Shown: positions 29,721 to 38,972, counted from the stretch's first letter. The stretch: 64,000 nucleotides of DNA from Sphingomonas sp. 8AM (GCF_902506455.1 NZ_LR733844.1:435133-499132), one strand, 5' to 3'. Numbers and translations are program-made. The notes: a model not told the origin generated them from the letters alone.

Positions 29721-30242
29721 CTACGGTCGATCGATCCGGTACGTCACGCTGTCGGCAAGCGCCGGGTCGTCGGGATATTTGGGGTGCATGAAGTCCATCT
29801 CGGGCACATGCCGCATTCCGAGCCGGTCCATGACCCGCTGGCTGGCGATGTTGCGCCGCCCGGTGATCGCGTAGACCGCCGCATCGTCGCGGTTCGCCCA
29901 TGCCCAGTCGAGCCAGCCCGCCGCTGCCTCGGGCGCATAGCCCGCGCCCCACCAGTCGCGGCCGATCATCCAGCCGATTTCCAGCAAGCCTTCGATCGGT
30001 GTGTCCGGTGCGCCCGGCTTGAGCCCGACATGCCCGATCACCTGCCCGTCATCGCGGCGCTCGACCACGCCGAAGCCGAGCGGCGCGTAGCCGGCGTGGC
30101 GCTCCAGCACCGCAAGGCACGCCGCCTGATCCTTCGGTCCGCCGAGATCGGCCGTCACCAGCGGATCGCTCCACATCGCGAACAGCGCGGCATGATCCGC
30201 GGCGGTCGGCATCCGCAGGATCAGGCGGGCAGTCTCGATCAC
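29721..30242 (-). CDS. GNAT-family N-acetyltransferase (RimJ/RimL-like)
   Basis: This 173-residue protein is a second RimJ/RimL-type GNAT: IETARLILRMPTAADHAALFAM, ExxGWMIGRDWWGAGYAPEAA (around residue 85-105) and ASQRVMDRLGMRHVPEMDF near residue 135. Residues shared with the acetyltransferase at 28.6 kb and with the remnant between them suggest local duplication. Its start is GTG, overlapping the hemB stop codon (GTGA), so it is translationally coupled to hemB, although no functional link to haem synthesis is evident. The substrate is unknown. Confidence 0.83.
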   Translation of the reverse strand: MIETARLILRMPTAADHAALFAMWSDPLVTADLGGPKDQAACLAVLERHAGYAPLGFGVVERRDDGQVIGHVGLKPGAPDTPIEGLLEIGWMIGRDWWGAGYAPEAAAGWLDWAWANRDDAAVYAITGRRNIASQRVMDRLGMRHVPEMDFMHPKYPDDPALADSVTYRIDRP

Positions 30243-31231
30243 GCGCCGAGCAACCGCGCCGCCAGCGGCGCGTGATAGGTTAGCACGCCCGAACAGCCGG
30301 CGCGCTTGAACGCCAGCAGCGTCTCCAGCACCATCGCGTCGCGATCCGCCGCACCCGCCGCCACCGCGGCCTCGATCATCGCGTACTCGCCGGACACCTG
30401 ATAGGCGAACACCGGCACTGCGAAGGCCTGCTTCACCTTCGCGACAATATCGAGATACGGCAGGCCGGGCTTGACCATTACGCTGTCGGCGCCCTCGGCG
30501 AGATCGAGCCCGACCTCACGCAATGCTTCTTCGGCATTGGCCGGGTCCATCTGATAGGTGGTCTTGTCGCCCTTCAGCAGCCCGCGGCTGCCGACCGCGT
30601 CGCGGAACGGGCCGTAGAAGGCCGAGGCATATTTGGCGGCATAGGCCATGATCTGGACGTTGACGAAACCCTCGCGCTCCAGCGCGGTGCGGATCAACCC
30701 GACGCGGCCGTCCATCATGTCGCTGGGCGCGATCACGTCCGAACCGCTACGTGCCTGGTTGAGCGCCTGCTCGACCAAGGCGTCGACGGTGCTGTCGTTG
30801 GTGACATAGCCGCGCGCATCGACCAGACCATCGTGGCCGTGGGTCGTATAGGGATCGAGCGCGACGTCGGTGAGCAGGCCGATGTCGGGCACCGCATCCT
30901 TGATCGCACGCAACGCCTGACACATCAGATTATCGGGGTTGAGCGCCTCCGCGCCATCGTCGCTGCGCCGGCCCGATTGCGTATTGGGAAAGAGCGCGAG
31001 ACACGGGATGCCGAGCGCGGCGGCTTCCTTCGCGCGCGCGACGATCCGGTCGACCGACCAGCGCGAGACGCCGGGCAAGGCGGCGATCGGTTCCTCGACG
31101 TCCCTCCCCCCGGTGATGAACAGCGGCCAGATCAGATCGGCCGGAGTGAGCACATTCTCGGCGTGGAGCCGGCGGCTCCAGGCGGCGGCACGGGTGCGGC
31201 GCAAGCGCAGCGCGGGATAAGCGGCGTGCAT
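30239..31231 (-). CDS. hemB: Porphobilinogen synthase (delta-aminolevulinate dehydratase)
   Basis: The 330-residue enzyme condenses two 5-aminolevulinates to porphobilinogen in haem synthesis. The two active-site lysines lie in IMAYAAKYASAFYGPFRD and SVMVKPGLPYLD (about residues 200 and 253). The metal loop reads DVALDPYTTHGHDG: the three zinc-binding Cys of the zinc enzymes are Ala, Asp and Asp, so this is the magnesium/potassium-type enzyme typical of alphaproteobacteria. The start is taken at ATG 31231 (MHAAYPALRLRRTR), a standard N-terminus; an upstream ATG at 31249 adds six residues. It diverges from the lipid kinase gene. Confidence 0.94.
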   Translation of the reverse strand: MHAAYPALRLRRTRAAAWSRRLHAENVLTPADLIWPLFITGGRDVEEPIAALPGVSRWSVDRIVARAKEAAALGIPCLALFPNTQSGRRSDDGAEALNPDNLMCQALRAIKDAVPDIGLLTDVALDPYTTHGHDGLVDARGYVTNDSTVDALVEQALNQARSGSDVIAPSDMMDGRVGLIRTALEREGFVNVQIMAYAAKYASAFYGPFRDAVGSRGLLKGDKTTYQMDPANAEEALREVGLDLAEGADSVMVKPGLPYLDIVAKVKQAFAVPVFAYQVSGEYAMIEAAVAAGAADRDAMVLETLLAFKRAGCSGVLTYHAPLAARLLGA

Positions 31232-31308
31232 GGGTGCGCTTTCCCGCAATCCGACTTTCCATGCAAGCGTTACGGAAGCGAAACGCGCGCTGATGCGTTC
31301 ATCGATTT

Positions 31309-32190
31309 ATGAGAGAGATTCGATCCGCCGCTCTGATCGTCAACGCCAAGTCACGTCGTGGCCGCAAGCTGTTCAAGCGCGCATGCCGGCGACTGCGCGA
31401 CCTGCCGTTCGGGGTGACGCCTTACGCGGTGAAGGACCCGAAGCATCTCGACCGGACCGTGCGCAAGGCGCTGGAGAAAAAGCCCGATCTGGTGATCCTC
31501 GGCGGCGGCGACGGGACGATCAGCGGGCTGGTCGACCTGCTGGTCGGGCATGACGTGATCCTCGGCGTGCTGCCGCTGGGCACCGCCAACAGCTTCGCAC
31601 GCTCGCTGGGGCTGCCGCTCGACATCGACGGCGCAATCGACGTGCTGCGCGACGGGGTGGCGAAACGGATCGATCTGGGCATGATCGACGATGATTATTT
31701 CGCCAATTGCGCGGCGATGGGGCTGAGCCCGCAGATCGCCGAGACGGTGCCGCACAATCTGAAGAAGGTGCTGGGGCGGGTCGGCTATCTCGGCTGGGCA
31801 GGGTATCAGCTCACGCGGTTCCAGCCGTTCACGCTTTATGTCGACGACGGCTCGGGCGAGAAGAAGCTGCGCGTCGTCGAGGTGCGAATCTCGAACGGGC
31901 CCTATCATGGCGGGACGTGGGTGGTCGACGAGGCCGGCATCGCCTCGGGCGAGATCGTCGTGCAGGCGGTGCGCGGGCATTACAAGCGGCGGCTGGTGCG
32001 CAACTGGGCGTACAGCTTCCTCGGGCGTAGCGAGCGGCACCACGATACGGTCAGCTTCTCGGGCAAGTCGATCAAGGTGCGCACCGACCCGCCGCTGCCG
32101 ATCTCGATCGACGGAGAGGTGCTGGCGCATACGCCGGTGACCGCGCATGTCGCGGCGGGGGTAATCGAGGTGATGGTGCCCAAACCATAA
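31309..32190 (+). CDS. Diacylglycerol/lipid kinase (YegS/DgkB-like)
   Basis: The 293-residue protein begins with the DAGK catalytic domain: ALIVNAKSRRGRKLF, then the nucleotide loop LVILGGGDGTISGLVDLLVG (about 62-80) and VLPLGTANSFARSLGLP. The C-terminal half is the beta-sandwich with DGEVLAHTP near the end. It should phosphorylate diacylglycerol or another lipid (YegS acts on phosphatidylglycerol in vitro, others on sphingolipids), and in a sphingomonad a ceramide or long-chain base substrate deserves thought. The last 16 or so codons are repeated in the following 62-bp duplication, which lies past the stop. Confidence 0.85.
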   Translation: MREIRSAALIVNAKSRRGRKLFKRACRRLRDLPFGVTPYAVKDPKHLDRTVRKALEKKPDLVILGGGDGTISGLVDLLVGHDVILGVLPLGTANSFARSLGLPLDIDGAIDVLRDGVAKRIDLGMIDDDYFANCAAMGLSPQIAETVPHNLKKVLGRVGYLGWAGYQLTRFQPFTLYVDDGSGEKKLRVVEVRISNGPYHGGTWVVDEAGIASGEIVVQAVRGHYKRRLVRNWAYSFLGRSERHHDTVSFSGKSIKVRTDPPLPISIDGEVLAHTPVTAHVAAGVIEVMVPKP

Positions 32191-32265
32191 CTCGTCATTG
32201 CGACGCGCACGTCGCGGCGGGGGTAATCGAGGTGATGGTGCCCAAACCATAACTCGTCATTGCGA
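32142..32265 (+). repeat. 62-bp tandem duplication of the lipid-kinase gene end
   Basis: Bases 32142-32203 recur at 32204-32265 with one mismatch. The unit includes the last codons of the lipid kinase, its TAA stop and the first bases (CGTCATTGCGA) of a family A repeat. The second copy is outside the gene and carries the complete repeat onward. Confidence 0.92.
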
Positions 32266-32331
32266 GCGGAGCGAAGCAATCCAGAGCCGGACCAGGACGC
32301 CCTGGATTGCTTCGCTCCGCTCGCAATGACG
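32255..32331. repeat. Palindromic intergenic repeat, family A
   Basis: A complete copy runs from CGTCATTGCGAGCGGAGCG to CGCTCCGCTCGCAATGACG with AAGCAATCCAG and CTGGATTGCTT inside. It ends one base before the M23 peptidase stop codon region and lies between convergent genes, where it could work as a bidirectional transcript end. Confidence 0.88.
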
Positions 32332-32332
32332 G

Positions 32333-33160
32333 TTAGGGCATCGGTCCCGCGATAAGCAGCGGGTCGATGCGCGCGCCGTTCCATGTCATCGCCCAGTGCA
32401 GATGCGGACCGGTCGCGCGGCCGGTGCGGCCGACCAGCCCGATCGGCTGACCCTTATGCACCCGCTCGCCGACGCGCACGTCGATCCGCGACAAATGCAG
32501 GAAGGCGCTGGTGACGCCATGCCCGTGGTCGAGGATCAGCAGCCGGCCTTCGAGCGTGAACGGCGGATCGGCGGCGAGCGTCACCACGCCATCGGCGGGC
32601 GCGACCACCTCGGCTCCCTCGGGCTTCGCGACATCGACCCCGCCGTGATAGCTGCCCGGCTCTCCGGCATAGATGCGTTGCGCGCCGAACAGCCCCGAAA
32701 TCCGCCCGCGCGCCGGCCAGACGAAGCGCTGCCGCCAGCCGTCGGCGTCGCTGCCGGTCGCGCGCGCGGCGACGATCTGCGCCAGTTCGCCGGACCGCTT
32801 GGCGGCAAATTCGGCGTCGGGCAAAGGGATCTTGCGCAGCGTCGGCAACCGCTCGAGCCGCCAGTCGCCGGGTGCGATCGACAGCGTCGCGGTCTGCGTC
32901 GTGCCGTTTGACAGCCTCGCGGCGAGCAGCGCCTGCGGTTTGGCATCGCGGTCGAAGGCGATCACGAAGCAGCCGTCCGCGGCGATGGCGACCGGCGCAT
33001 CGTCGAGCGTCAGGCGTGTCGTGCCTGCGGGTGCGGTGCCGAGCACCAGCGCGCCCTGCCGCAAACCGTCGCTGAGGCCGAAGCGCGCGGGCGGGATCGT
33101 CTGTGGCGATGCGGCGGCGGCGATCGCGAGCAGCGGCGCCAGTAACGCGATCCGGCGCAT
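32333..33160 (-). CDS. Secreted M23-family peptidase (LytM-like)
   Basis: The 275-residue product has a signal peptide (MRRIALLAPLLAIAAAAS) and a C-terminal M23 zinc peptidase domain. Zinc ligands are visible in YHGGVDVAKPEG (H-x3-D) and GPHLHWAM (H-x-H), with the intermediate FLHLSRID. A preceding domain of about 140 residues (beta-rich) resembles those of other periplasmic M23 proteins. It would cut peptidoglycan cross-links or act as a regulator of amidases; the complete metal site suggests activity. The start is set at 33160 because the signal peptide begins there; it abuts the DUF2093 gene (ATG overlaps the previous stop). Confidence 0.87.
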   Translation of the reverse strand: MRRIALLAPLLAIAAAASPQTIPPARFGLSDGLRQGALVLGTAPAGTTRLTLDDAPVAIAADGCFVIAFDRDAKPQALLAARLSNGTTQTATLSIAPGDWRLERLPTLRKIPLPDAEFAAKRSGELAQIVAARATGSDADGWRQRFVWPARGRISGLFGAQRIYAGEPGSYHGGVDVAKPEGAEVVAPADGVVTLAADPPFTLEGRLLILDHGHGVTSAFLHLSRIDVRVGERVHKGQPIGLVGRTGRATGPHLHWAMTWNGARIDPLLIAGPMP

Positions 33161-33354
33161 CACCGCGGCGCCAGTTCCTCCATCGCGATCGAACCGCTGG
33201 CGAACGGCCGCTGTGTCGCCACGTCCCAGTAGCGCAGGTCCTCCAGCGCGATCCGCGCGCCGCTGACCGCGCATACCACGTGGTCGCCCGGCGCCAGGAT
33301 GCGGAAGCCGTTGGCCATATAGTGCAATTTGGCGGCGCGGTCGGTGTGGGACAT
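33160..33354 (-). CDS. DUF2093-family small protein
   Basis: The 64-residue product (MSHTDRAAKLHYMANGF) carries LKYLxNGFRIL-like and LEDLRYWDVATQRPFAS sequences that identify the DUF2093 family, a short alphaproteobacterial protein of unknown role. It lies between xseA and the M23 peptidase gene on the same strand, and its stop overlaps the peptidase start by one base, so the three are probably cotranscribed. An ATG two codons upstream (33360) is possible. Confidence 0.78.
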   Translation of the reverse strand: MSHTDRAAKLHYMANGFRILAPGDHVVCAVSGARIALEDLRYWDVATQRPFASGSIAMEELAPR

Positions 33355-33373
33355 CAACATCGGGATCGGGCTC

Positions 33374-34789
33374 TCAGATCAGGCGGGGCTGCTCGGGTTT
33401 GTCAGGATAGGCGCGGCGTGGGCTTCGCTCAACCTTTGCCTCGGGTTTTGCCTCGGGTGGGGCGCTCCCGTCGACCTGCACCGCCACCGCCCCGTCGCGG
33501 AAGCGCAGATTGAGCGCGCCCGCGGTGCGCGCGGCTTCGGCGGTCGTCACCGTGCCGCCCGCCACCGCCTCGACCCGCGCATAGCCGCGTTCGAGGATGC
33601 GATCGGGGTTGAGGCTGTCGACCAGCCGACCGACATCGGCGAGTTGTCGCCGCGCCGCTTCCAGCCGGCGTTCGAGCGTCGCGGGGCGGATCGCGCCCGC
33701 GGCATGGGTCAGCTCGCCGCGCGCGCGCGCCACGCGCCGCTCCAGCGCGCGGTCGCCGCGCATGCCGAGATCGTCGAGCCGCTGCCGCTGCGGCCCGAGC
33801 AGCCGGTCGCGGGTCGGCATCACCCGCACCAGCGCCGCGAGTTGCTCGCGCCCGCGCTCGACATAGCGGCGTGCGCAGCGCTGCGTGCGGTTCGCCATCG
33901 CGTCGAGCGTCAGCCGCAGCTCGGCGAGCACCGGCACCGCGATTTCCGCCGCCGCCGTGGGAGTGGGCGCGCGCAGGTCGGCGGCGTGGTCGCACAGGGT
34001 CGTGTCGGTTTCGTGCCCGACCGCGGAAATGATCGGGATCGAGCAGGCGGCGACCGCGCGCACCACCGGTTCCTCGTTGAACGCCCACAGATCCTCGATC
34101 GACCCGCCGCCGCGCGCGACGATCACCAGATCGGGGCGCGGGATCGGACCACCCTCGGGCAGCGCGTCGAACCCGCGCACCGCCGCCGCGACCTCCTCGG
34201 CCGCGCCCGCGCCCTGCACCTTCACCGGCCAGACGATCACATGCGTCGGGCAGCGGTCCTCGAGCCGGTGGAGGATGTCGCGGATCACCGCGCCGGTCGG
34301 CGAGGTGACGACGCCGATCACGCGCGGCATGAACGGCAGCGGCTTCTTCCGCTCTGCGTCGAACAGCCCCTCGCCCGCCAGCTTGGCCTTGAGCTTTTCG
34401 AGCAGCGCCATCAGCGCGCCCGCGCCGGCCAGCTCCATCCGCTCGATGATGATCTGGTATTTGGAGCGTCCCGGGTAGGTAGTCAGCCGCCCGGTCGCGA
34501 TCACCTCGACGCCGTCCTCGGGGCGGAACGCCAGCCCGCCGGCGCTGCCCTTCCACATCACACCGTCGATGACCGCGCTTTCGTCCTTGAGGCAGAGGTA
34601 CAGATGCCCGGAGGTCGCGCGCTTGTAGCCCGAAATCTCGCCGCGCAGCCGGACATGGCCGAACTCGCCCTCGACCATCCGCTTCAGTCGCCCCGACAGT
34701 TCGCCGACGCTCAACGCCATCGCATTGTCGCCGGGCGTCGGCTCGGCTACCAGCCGCCCCGCCTGAGTATCGTAAAGGGGGTCGGCCAT
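33374..34789 (-). CDS. xseA: Exodeoxyribonuclease VII, large subunit
   Basis: The 471-residue protein has the XseA order: N-terminal OB-fold ([19 protein letters not shown] then [20 protein letters not shown]), the catalytic core with [38 protein letters not shown] and [28 protein letters not shown], and a C-terminal coiled coil ending in [10 protein letters not shown]. It degrades single-stranded DNA with XseB in repair. The start codon at 34789 shares the CATG with the oppositely oriented purD start, so promoters must lie inside each other's coding sequence. A shorter start at 34720 ([10 protein letters not shown]) would leave room, but the MADP start is conserved-looking. Confidence 0.92.
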   Translation of the reverse strand: MADPLYDTQAGRLVAEPTPGDNAMALSVGELSGRLKRMVEGEFGHVRLRGEISGYKRATSGHLYLCLKDESAVIDGVMWKGSAGGLAFRPEDGVEVIATGRLTTYPGRSKYQIIIERMELAGAGALMALLEKLKAKLAGEGLFDAERKKPLPFMPRVIGVVTSPTGAVIRDILHRLEDRCPTHVIVWPVKVQGAGAAEEVAAAVRGFDALPEGGPIPRPDLVIVARGGGSIEDLWAFNEEPVVRAVAACSIPIISAVGHETDTTLCDHAADLRAPTPTAAAEIAVPVLAELRLTLDAMANRTQRCARRYVERGREQLAALVRVMPTRDRLLGPQRQRLDDLGMRGDRALERRVARARGELTHAAGAIRPATLERRLEAARRQLADVGRLVDSLNPDRILERGYARVEAVAGGTVTTAEAARTAGALNLRFRDGAVAVQVDGSAPPEAKPEAKVERSPRRAYPDKPEQPRLI

Positions 34790-36047
34790 GAACATCCTGC
34801 TGGTGGGGTCGGGGGGACGCGAACATGCGCTCGCCTGGAAACTGGCGCAGTCTCCGACGCTGGATACGCTCTTCGCCGCGCCGGGCAACCCTGGCATCGC
34901 TGAACATGCGACGATCGCCGAGCTGGACGTGACGGACCACCGCGCGGTGGTGGATTTCGTGCGTCGTCATCGGGTTGGGCTGATCGTGATCGGACCAGAG
35001 GCGCCGCTGGTCGATGGCCTCGCCGACAATATCCGCTCGATCGGCGTGCCCGTGTTCGGCCCCGGTCGCGAGGCGGCGAAGCTGGAGGGGTCGAAGGGCT
35101 TCACCAAGGATTTGTGCGCGCGGATGGGGATTCCGACCGCGCGTTATTTCCGCGTCACCTCGAAGGACGGCGCGCTCGCCTGCCTCGACGATTTCGGCGA
35201 CGCGTGCGTCATCAAGGCCGACGGGTTGGCGGCGGGCAAGGGTGTGGTGGTCGCCACGTCGCGGGCCGAGGCCGAGGCGGCGATCGCCGATCTCTACGCG
35301 CACGGCCCGGCAGAAGCGGTGATCGAGGAGATGCTCGAAGGGCCGGAGGCGAGCCTGTTCGTGCTGTCGGACGGCACGACGACCGCCGCATTCGGCTCGG
35401 CGCAGGACCACAAGCGCGTCGGCGACGGCGACACCGGCCCCAATACCGGCGGGATGGGCGCGTACAGCCCGGCGGCGGTGCTGACGCCGGAACTGGAAGG
35501 GCGCGCGCTTGGCGAGATTGTCCGACCGACGATCGATTGTCTCGCCGCCTCGGGGACGCCCTATGTCGGCGTCCTTTATGCCGGGCTGATGCTGACCGCC
35601 GATGGCCCCAAGCTGATCGAATATAACGTCCGCTTCGGCGATCCCGAATGTCAGGTGCTGATGATGCGTTACACCGGCGATCTCGCCGCGCTGTTGCTGG
35701 CGGTCGCGGAGGGGCGGCTGGCCGACGCGCCCGCGCCGGCCTTCTCCGACGAGGTCGCGCTGACCGTCGTGATGGCGGCGGAGAACTATCCCGGCACGCC
35801 GCGCACCGGCGGCACGATCGCCGGGATCGACGCCGCGCAGACGGACGGCGCGGTGGTCTTTCAGGCGGGGACGGCGATGAAGGACGGGCAGTTGGTCTCG
35901 GCGGGCGGGCGTGTGCTCGCGGTGACTGCCACCGGGGCGGATGTGCCCGCCGCGCAGCGCGCAGCCTATGCCGCGGTCGAGAAAGTCGACTTCCCGACCG
36001 GCTTCTTCCGTCGCGACATCGGAGCCAAGGCGGTGATCGACGGTTGA
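34788..36047 (+). CDS. purD: Phosphoribosylamine-glycine ligase
   Basis: The 419-residue ATP-grasp enzyme joins glycine to phosphoribosylamine in purine synthesis. [20 protein letters not shown] is the classic N-terminus; [16 protein letters not shown] (around residue 145), the signature [28 protein letters not shown] and [13 protein letters not shown] follow. The start codon overlaps that of xseA on the other strand by three bases. Length and motifs are complete. The next gene starts 31 bases later on the same strand. Confidence 0.96.
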   Translation: MNILLVGSGGREHALAWKLAQSPTLDTLFAAPGNPGIAEHATIAELDVTDHRAVVDFVRRHRVGLIVIGPEAPLVDGLADNIRSIGVPVFGPGREAAKLEGSKGFTKDLCARMGIPTARYFRVTSKDGALACLDDFGDACVIKADGLAAGKGVVVATSRAEAEAAIADLYAHGPAEAVIEEMLEGPEASLFVLSDGTTTAAFGSAQDHKRVGDGDTGPNTGGMGAYSPAAVLTPELEGRALGEIVRPTIDCLAASGTPYVGVLYAGLMLTADGPKLIEYNVRFGDPECQVLMMRYTGDLAALLLAVAEGRLADAPAPAFSDEVALTVVMAAENYPGTPRTGGTIAGIDAAQTDGAVVFQAGTAMKDGQLVSAGGRVLAVTATGADVPAAQRAAYAAVEKVDFPTGFFRRDIGAKAVIDG

Positions 36048-36078
36048 GCGCGCAGCACTTTCGGCGCAGGACCGGCTC

Positions 36079-36774
36079 ATGAACTCAGGCAGCTTCAATC
36101 TCGATCCTATTTCCCAGAACGGCGTGCTCGTCACGATCGCGCTCGCGCTGGTCGCGGTACTCGCCGTGCTCACGATCATCGCGATGGTGTGGGGCGCACG
36201 ACTGAAGCGCCAGCGCCGCGCCGCCGAGGAGGAAGAGCAGAGGCGGATCGAGGAACTGAAGGCGGACGGCGTCGAGGTGACGAACACCGCCGAGGGCGGC
36301 TCGCCAGTTGTCACGGCGGCGGCTCCTACGCCGTCGGCGCCGCCGCGGCCTGCCCCTGCGCCAGCCGCCCCGGTGCCCGCTCCTGCACCGATCGCGCCGA
36401 CGCCGGCCGAGCACGTCGCGGAGGATCATCAGGCAGCGCTCTCTGACGAGCCGATCGCTGCGGCGGCACCGCTCGATGCGACACCCGCCAGCGTCGCCGC
36501 CGACGCGCCGATCGCTCCCATCGAGGAGGGTGGCGCGCAGTCGGTGACGATCCTCAAGGGGCTCGGGCCGAAGATCGCGACACGATTGTCCGAGTTGGGG
36601 ATTACGCGGCTCGACCAGTTGGCGTGGCTCGACGATGCCGAGGCCGAGCAGCTCGATGCGCAGCTCGGCGTCTTTCAGGGGCGCATGGAGCGCGACCGCT
36701 GGCGGGAACAGGCGCGGCTGCTCGCGCAGGGCGACCGTGCCGGCTATGAAGCGCAGTTCGGCAAGCTGGGATGA
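36079..36774 (+). CDS. Membrane-anchored helix-hairpin-helix domain protein
   Basis: The 231-residue product has one transmembrane segment (VLVTIALALVAVLAVLTIIAMVW, residues 16-38), a basic/acidic helix (RRAAEEEEQRRIEELKADG), a long Ala/Pro linker (about 75-150) and a C-terminal helix-hairpin-helix DNA-binding-like domain (VTILKGLGPKIATRLSELGI, then TRLDQLAWLDD). The domain resembles the 'predicted flap endonuclease-1-like 5' DNA nuclease' group (COG3743), for which no activity is shown. It is coupled to the GreA/GreB-like gene by a four-base overlap and may share a transcript with purD. Confidence 0.75.
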   Translation: MNSGSFNLDPISQNGVLVTIALALVAVLAVLTIIAMVWGARLKRQRRAAEEEEQRRIEELKADGVEVTNTAEGGSPVVTAAAPTPSAPPRPAPAPAAPVPAPAPIAPTPAEHVAEDHQAALSDEPIAAAAPLDATPASVAADAPIAPIEEGGAQSVTILKGLGPKIATRLSELGITRLDQLAWLDDAEAEQLDAQLGVFQGRMERDRWREQARLLAQGDRAGYEAQFGKLG

Positions 36775-37235
36775 GCGTCGCTTTCCGCCGCGAGGGCGAT
36801 GACGAACATCTCGAGCCGAAGTTCGAGCTACCGATCCCGCCCGGCCCCAATCTGGTGACGCCGCGCGGGCGTGCGCTGATCGAGGCGCGTGTGGTGGAGC
36901 TGGAGGCGACGCTGGCGGCGACGGCCGATGCCGAGGCAGGCAAGCCGATCGCGCGCGACCTGCGCTACTGGAAGACGCGGCGCGCGACCGCGATCGACAC
37001 CGCGCCGCGGGGTGACGGGGTGGTCGGGTTTGGCAGCCGGGTACGGTTCGCTCTGGCGGGCAAGGAGCGGGAGGTGACGCTGGTCGGGGACGACGAGGCC
37101 GATCCGCCGGCCGGGTTGCTGTCGTTCTCCGCGCCGCTGGCGCGCGCACTGATGGGCGCGGAGGCCGGGGAGCTGGTCGCGTTCAACGGGCGCGAGGATG
37201 CGATCGAGGTGCTGGAGGTCGGCGCGGCGGAGTAG
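36771..37235 (+). CDS. GreA/GreB-family elongation factor-like protein
   Basis: The 154-residue protein has a GreA/GreB-type C-terminal domain (GFGSRVRFALAGKEREVTLVGDDEADP and SFSAPLARALMGAEAGELV, residues 85-135), preceded by a shorter helical region (ARVVELEATLAATADAEAG). In Gre factors the N-terminal coiled coil reaches the RNA polymerase active site with two acidic residues; here that region is shorter, so the cleavage function is uncertain and a regulator of polymerase of the Rnk/TraR-like kind is possible. The start overlaps the upstream gene (ATGA). Confidence 0.8.
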   Translation: MSVAFRREGDDEHLEPKFELPIPPGPNLVTPRGRALIEARVVELEATLAATADAEAGKPIARDLRYWKTRRATAIDTAPRGDGVVGFGSRVRFALAGKEREVTLVGDDEADPPAGLLSFSAPLARALMGAEAGELVAFNGREDAIEVLEVGAAE

Positions 37236-37676
37236 CGGCGGCTGGTACACGTCCCTTGCCCGGACCCTAGACGCTCGCCCGTCACCCCGGCGCATGCCGG
37301 GGCCCATCCCTTGGCCTTTGTGACTGCGCGCATCGCTCCCTCACCGCGGCCTTCCCAACTGGGCCCTGGCCTTCGCCGTGGTGTCGGCGGGGGAGCGCGT
37401 GTCTTTCAATTACTTCGTCGCCTCGCGCTTGATCCGTGGGCGCGCTTTGCCCCTTAGCGGTCCGCTGAGTACGTAATGACGTCAACTCTATCCGTCATTG
37501 CGAGCGCAGCGAAGCAATCCAGAGTCGGACCATAACGCCCTGGATTGCTTCGCTGCGCTCGCAATGACGATCGGTGTGTTCGTCCTGCTGCGTCGTGATC
37601 CGGCAGCGGGGTCCCTAATCAGCCTGTCATGAGCTTGCCAAACGGTCCGGACGACGGCCAAGTTCAGAGCTTGTTG
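37236..37676. other. Intergenic region with repeats, no gene
   Basis: These 441 bases between convergent genes hold a short hairpin CCCCGGCGCATGCCGGGG (37285-37302, family E), a family A element at 37493-37569 and otherwise unstructured sequence. Several open frames cross it but have repeat-derived or non-biological composition. The 37282-37485 minus-strand frame is one of these and is not called a gene. Confidence 0.7.
37493..37569. repeat. Palindromic intergenic repeat, family A
   Basis: The copy runs from CGTCATTGCGAGCGCAGCG to CGCTGCGCTCGCAATGACG with inner arms GAAGCAATCCAG and CTGGATTGCTTC. Its centre (AGTCGGACCATAACGCC) differs slightly from other copies (AGCCGGACCAGGACGCC). Confidence 0.88.
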
Positions 37677-38972
37677 CTACGCCTCGCTGACGAGCAGCTT
37701 GTCGATCCGTCGCCCGTCGAGATCGACGACCTCGAAGCGCCAGCCCTGTTCCTCGAAGCTTTCCCCCTCTTCGGGCAGCTTGCGGAACGCCGCCAGTGCG
37801 AGGCCGGCGACGGTTGCGTAATCGCGGTCCTCGGGCAGATCGATGCCGAGCCGCTCGGCCAGCGCATCCGCGGCCATCGTGCCGGCGACCAGCAAAGACC
37901 CGTCGTCGCGGATCACGACGTTCGGGCTTTCCTCGGGGTCGATGTCCGACAGGAACTCGCCTGCGATTGCCGCGAGCAGGTTGGCCGGAGTGACGATCCC
38001 CTCGAAATGTCCGTATTCGTCATGGATCAGCGCCATCGGCACCTCGGCGCGGCGCAGCGCGACGAGCGCGTCCATAGCGTCGATCTGATCGATCACCACC
38101 GGCGCCTTGCGGACCAGCTTCTCCAGATCGAGCGTCTCGTCGCGGAACAGCGCCGCGGCGACGTCACGCGCCTGCACCACGCCGACCACCGCGTCGATCG
38201 AGCCGCGCGCGACCGGCAGGCGGCTGTGCGGAGATTCGCGCAGCTTGACGCGGATCGCCGCGTCATCGAGCGATATATCGAGCCAGTCGACCTCGGTGCG
38301 CGGGGTCATCACCTCCCGCACCGGCCGATCCGCAAGCCGCACCACGCCCGAGATGATCGAGCGTTCATGTTCCTCGATCACGCCGGACTTGCTGGCCTCC
38401 GCGACGATCAGGTGCAGTTCCTCGGCGGTGACCTGCTCCTCGTTCTCGCGGTTTAGCCCGAGGATGCGGAACAGCAGCGCACTGCTCGCATCCAGCACCC
38501 ACACCACCGGCTTGGTGAATTTGGCAAGCCACCACATCGGCAGCGCGACCAGGGACGCGACCGCCTCGGGCTTGCGCAGCGCAAATTGCTTGGGCACCAG
38601 TTCGCCCACGATCAGCGAGGCATAGGTGGTGAGCGCGATCACCAGCGCAAAGCCGGCGCTGACCGCCGTCTCGTGCGCCATCCCCACAGCCTCGAAACGC
38701 GCCGCGACCGGCGTGCCGAGGCTCGCGCCCGAATAGGCACCGGTGCCGATGCCGATCAGCGTGATGCCGATCTGCACCGTCGACAGGAACTTGCCGGGAT
38801 CGGCCGCCAGCTCGATCGCGGTGGCGGCGCCCTTGCGGCCGCTGCGTGCCATCGCCTCCAGCCGCGCCTTGCGCGCGGACACGATCGCCAGTTCGCTCAT
38901 GGCGAACACGCCATTGAGCGCAACGAGCGCGAGGATGATGATGACGTCGACCCAGGGGAACGGCGGTAGCAT
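37677..38972 (-). CDS. CNNM/CorC-family membrane protein (hemolysin-like, DUF21-CBS-CorC)
   Basis: The 431-residue protein has an N-terminal CNNM/DUF21 domain of four hydrophobic helices (residues 8-190), with ALVALNGVFAMSELAIVSARKARLE and GITLIGIGTGAYSGASLGTPVA, two CBS domains (VMTPRTEVDWLDIS around residue 220, and ALVALRRAEVPMALIHDEYGHFEG around 300) and the CorC/HlyC transporter-associated domain at the C-terminus (LLVAGTMAADALAERLGIDL). Such proteins export or sense Mg2+/Co2+ or similar ions; the hemolysin label is historical. It is alone, converging with the GreA/GreB-like gene through a repeat. Confidence 0.88.
   Translation of the reverse strand: MLPPFPWVDVIIILALVALNGVFAMSELAIVSARKARLEAMARSGRKGAATAIELAADPGKFLSTVQIGITLIGIGTGAYSGASLGTPVAARFEAVGMAHETAVSAGFALVIALTTYASLIVGELVPKQFALRKPEAVASLVALPMWWLAKFTKPVVWVLDASSALLFRILGLNRENEEQVTAEELHLIVAEASKSGVIEEHERSIISGVVRLADRPVREVMTPRTEVDWLDISLDDAAIRVKLRESPHSRLPVARGSIDAVVGVVQARDVAAALFRDETLDLEKLVRKAPVVIDQIDAMDALVALRRAEVPMALIHDEYGHFEGIVTPANLLAAIAGEFLSDIDPEESPNVVIRDDGSLLVAGTMAADALAERLGIDLPEDRDYATVAGLALAAFRKLPEEGESFEEQGWRFEVVDLDGRRIDKLLVSEA

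Noticed and set aside
33429..36314. 961-residue open frame on the minus strand
   Set aside because: It runs antisense to purD and out of frame through xseA; composition is typical of GC-rich shadow frames.
37282..37485. 67-residue frame in the 37.2-37.7 kb gap
   Set aside because: It lies among repeats and has no ribosome site or family pattern.
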